Positions 62,324 through 64,000 of a DNA stretch of 64,000 nucleotides are shown here, in pieces. Origin of the DNA: Ignavibacteria bacterium (GTDB taxonomy: Bacteria > Bacteroidota > Ignavibacteria > Kapaibacteriales > Kapaibacteriaceae); assembly GCA_016707005.1 (NCBI GenBank), contig JADJIQ010000005.1:496001-560000 (forward strand), read 5' to 3'. The position numbers and the translations under genes were made by a program. Below the pieces are notes generated by a model. The model saw only the letters and a list, made by a program, of their open reading frames with translations, was not told where the DNA came from and did not search any database. The stretch's first letter is position 1; every line of letters begins with the position of its first letter.

Positions 62324-62715
62324 TAGCCCCTTCCTCCTTCCTCTTTGCTTTGATCGTTGCACTTGGTGGGTATACTCCCCAACAGACCAGGCCCACCCCA
62401 TCAGTTCGTTTCGACCCTCCCGTGGTGAGTGTTGTGCGAGACTCAACGGGTTTTGTGCAGGCAATGGTGAACGTGTTCAGTGTTAAGGGGGACAGCATCC
62501 GCATCACGGGCATAAAGGGCTCTTGCGGCTGCGCCAACGCGTCTGTACAACGTCCGGTGATGACAGACAGCATTCCCGGCAAGATCTACCTCGCGATCAA
62601 TGCCGGACACTTCACCGATTCCTTGAACTACGTTGATTACACCATCACCCATACCGGTTCTGGATCTCCATCCGGTTATCGTGTGGTTGTTCGTCTACCA
62701 AAGGATAAGCGATGA
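62320..62715 (+). CDS. DUF1573-like secreted protein
   Basis: A 131-aa protein with a signal peptide (FLFALIVALGGYTPQQ) and one beta domain. The motif GSCGCANAS followed by PVMTDSIPGKIYLAIN is the DUF1573 pattern (a Cys pair near the end of the first sheet, then a G-rich strand). Function of the family is unknown; often exported in Bacteroidota. ATGA overlaps at both ends. Confidence 0.8.
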   Translation: MIAPSSFLFALIVALGGYTPQQTRPTPSVRFDPPVVSVVRDSTGFVQAMVNVFSVKGDSIRITGIKGSCGCANASVQRPVMTDSIPGKIYLAINAGHFTDSLNYVDYTITHTGSGSPSGYRVVVRLPKDKR

Positions 62716-63116
62716 AGTACTGGCTCGTGAAATCCGAACCGGAGGTTTACTCCTGGGACCAGTTTGTGAAGGATAAGAGAACATTCTGGGACGGCATTCG
62801 GAACTATCAAGCTCGCAACAACATGCGCGAGATGGACAAGGGCGACCAAGTGATCTTCTATCATTCCGGAGATGAACGTTCAGCTGTAGGGATCGCCGAG
62901 GTGGTCAAGACCGCCTACCAAGACCCCACAACAGAGGATGAAGCCTGGGTGGTTGTTGATCTCAAACCCGTACGTCCCCTCAAGAATCCTGTCACGCTTG
63001 CAACCATAAAATCCACAAAGGGATTTGAGAACATCGCCCTGGTAAAGCAAGGGAGATTAAGCGTGTTGCCGTTGACGAAGAAAGAGTTTGAGTTAATTCA
63101 GAACAGCGAAGAGTGA
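62712..63116 (+). CDS. EVE-domain protein (PUA-like)
   Basis: A 134-aa protein with the EVE fold, MKYWLVKSEPEVYSWDQF and FWDGIRNYQARNNMREMDKGD, then FYHSGDERSAVGIAEV. It is expected to bind modified bases in RNA or DNA. The last codons (QNSEE) and the stop lie inside the start of heptamer array B. Final gene of the ftsE-like/dapB operon. Confidence 0.92.
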   Translation: MKYWLVKSEPEVYSWDQFVKDKRTFWDGIRNYQARNNMREMDKGDQVIFYHSGDERSAVGIAEVVKTAYQDPTTEDEAWVVVDLKPVRPLKNPVTLATIKSTKGFENIALVKQGRLSVLPLTKKEFELIQNSEE

Positions 63117-63271
63117 ACAGCGAACAGTGAACACAGAACAGCGAATACAGAGAGAGCCCTTACCGAATTAGTGGTGAGGGCTCTCTTCATTTTCTGTGTT
63201 CTGTGTTCTGTGTTCGCTGTTCTGTGTTCGCTGTTCTGTGTTCTGCGTTCGCTGTTCTGCGTTCGCTGTTA
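63101..63271. repeat. Inverted heptamer tandem array B with a terminator in the centre
   Basis: Left block (63101-63149) has seven in-phase units such as GAACAGC, GAAGAGT, GAACACA. Right block (about 63193-63271) has eleven in-phase units alternating TGTTCTG and TGTTCGC or CGTTCGC. The right block is the reverse complement type of the left. The EVE stop and the dnaA stop (63269-63271) both lie within units. Consensus GAACAGC differs from array A (GAATAGC) at one base. Confidence 0.88.
63151..63186 (+). terminator. Terminator after the EVE gene
   Basis: 14-bp stem AGAGAGCCCTTACC / GGTGAGGGCTCTCT with one G-U pair, loop GAATTAGT, then TCATTTTC. It lies exactly between the two arms of heptamer array B, 35 bp after the EVE stop. 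It could also stop dnaA reading the other way. Confidence 0.82.
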
Positions 63272-64000
63272 CCCTCGCAGCGCCTTCTTCAAGAACTCCA
63301 CATCTTGGCGGACCTTTTTATCCGTGTCGATGTAGTTAAGGATCTGCTGGCAGGAGTGCAGGACCGTAGTATGATCACGACCGCCGAAGTGCATGCCGAT
63401 GCTCTTGAGCGACGTTTGCGTGAGTTGCTTGGAGAGGTACATGCACATCTGGCGTGCAAGGACGATCTCGTGTTTGCGGGTCTTTGCGGAGAGAAGTGCT
63501 TGGTCGAGGTTGTAATAGGCCGACACTTCCTTCTTGATATCGTCGATGGTCATGGTCCGCGATGATGCAGAGTTCGACACACCGCGAACAACTTCCTTTG
63601 CTAGTTCGATCGTGAGTTCACGATTATCGAGCGAGACCTTGGCGAGGAGTGAAATCAGGCAGCCTTCTAGTTCACGAACGCTTGATGTTACGTGTCTGCC
63701 AACATATTCAAGGATGTCGCCCGGAAGGTCCATGCCTTCTTCCATGCTCTTCTGCTGAAGGATGGCGATCCGCGTTTCGAGGTCAGGGGGCTGAATGTCT
63801 GTGGTCAAGCCCCATTGGAAACGCGAGATAAGTCGTTCATCCAAGTCCGCGAGATCCTTTGGTTGCTTATCACTGGTAAGGATAAGCTGACGTCCATCTT
63901 GATGCAGGGCATTGAAGGTATGGAAGAACATATCCTGCGTCTTTTCCTTACCACCCAGGAACTGGATATCATCAACGATCAGTACGTCCACTCCACGATA
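63269..64000 (-). CDS. dnaA: Chromosomal replication initiator DnaA (N-terminal part outside window)
   Basis: The frame is open to the right edge (residues YRG precede VDVLIVDDIQFL), so 244 C-terminal residues are visible. Seen: Walker B IVDDIQFL, sensor and box VII DLDERLISRFQWGL, and domain IV with the DnaA signature GGRDHTTVLHSCQQI that contacts DnaA boxes. Complete to its stop in heptamer array B. The start and any oriC lie beyond the window. Confidence 0.96.
   Translation of the reverse strand, partial: YRGVDVLIVDDIQFLGGKEKTQDMFFHTFNALHQDGRQLILTSDKQPKDLADLDERLISRFQWGLTTDIQPPDLETRIAILQQKSMEEGMDLPGDILEYVGRHVTSSVRELEGCLISLLAKVSLDNRELTIELAKEVVRGVSNSASSRTMTIDDIKKEVSAYYNLDQALLSAKTRKHEIVLARQMCMYLSKQLTQTSLKSIGMHFGGRDHTTVLHSCQQILNYIDTDKKVRQDVEFLKKALRG

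Overview
The window reads as ordinary chromosome from a Gram-negative member of the Bacteroidota/Chlorobiota/Ignavibacteriota (FCB) group. A Kapabacteria- or Ignavibacteria-like lineage is my best guess, made from gene content only. The evidence is: (i) at least five proteins end in Por/type IX secretion (T9SS) C-terminal sorting domains; (ii) several genes are preceded by a Bacteroidota-type -7 box TAnnTTTG; (iii) the ATP synthase operon lacks atpD and atpC, which often lie elsewhere in this group; (iv) hldD and a TonB-dependent receptor show an LPS-bearing outer membrane. I saw no insertion sequences, phage genes, CRISPR arrays, tRNAs or rRNAs.

Layout. 1-5329 (-) is the 5' part of one giant secreted protein built of Ig/PKD-like repeats, open through the left edge. 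5802-10440 (-) is a radA / ECF sigma / membrane protein / hypothetical / obgE chain. 10485-14121 holds a squalene/phytoene synthase (+) and three membrane-protein genes (-). 14135-20762 (-) is the F1Fo ATP synthase operon atpZ-atpI-B-E-F-H-A-hldD-G. It has an epimerase gene inserted between atpA and atpG and an apparent frameshift in atpB. 20809-25116 (-) has a uracil-DNA glycosylase, ddl, a PfkB kinase and a secreted protein. 25142-30082 has a lipoprotein gene (+) converging on clpC (-), then an envelope protein and an enoyl-CoA hydratase. 30098-35796 (-) has two tandem T9SS subtilisins, one frameshifted. 35841-40539 (+) has dnaX, bcp, a TatD/outer-membrane-barrel fusion, upp and a 71-aa protein. 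40524-51257 (-) has a class V aminotransferase, an OmpA-like protein translationally coupled to a beta-propeller T9SS protein, two ABC ATPase genes and a MOP-superfamily transporter. 51274-56961 (+) has a PH-like membrane protein, PhoX phosphatase, a dihaem peroxidase and a secreted EEP nuclease/phosphatase. 56958-59768 (-) has a TonB receptor and a deoxyhypusine-synthase-like enzyme. 59814-63116 (+) has a PerM transporter and an ftsE-like / dapB / DUF1573 / EVE operon. 63269-64000 (-) is the 3' part of dnaA.

How it works together. Most adjacent same-strand genes overlap by ATGA or sit within a few bases, so long co-translated operons dominate. Secreted enzymes (subtilisins, PhoX, EEP nuclease) share T9SS tails.

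Points that stand out: two intergenic gaps filled with inverted 7-bp tandem arrays; three hairpins plus an 8-bp tandem between atpE and atpF; -7 boxes only 4-7 nt from start codons, suggesting leaderless mRNAs; and two one-base reading-frame breaks (atpB and a subtilisin) that could be assembly errors. I found no convincing wholly new multi-gene defence or metabolic system.
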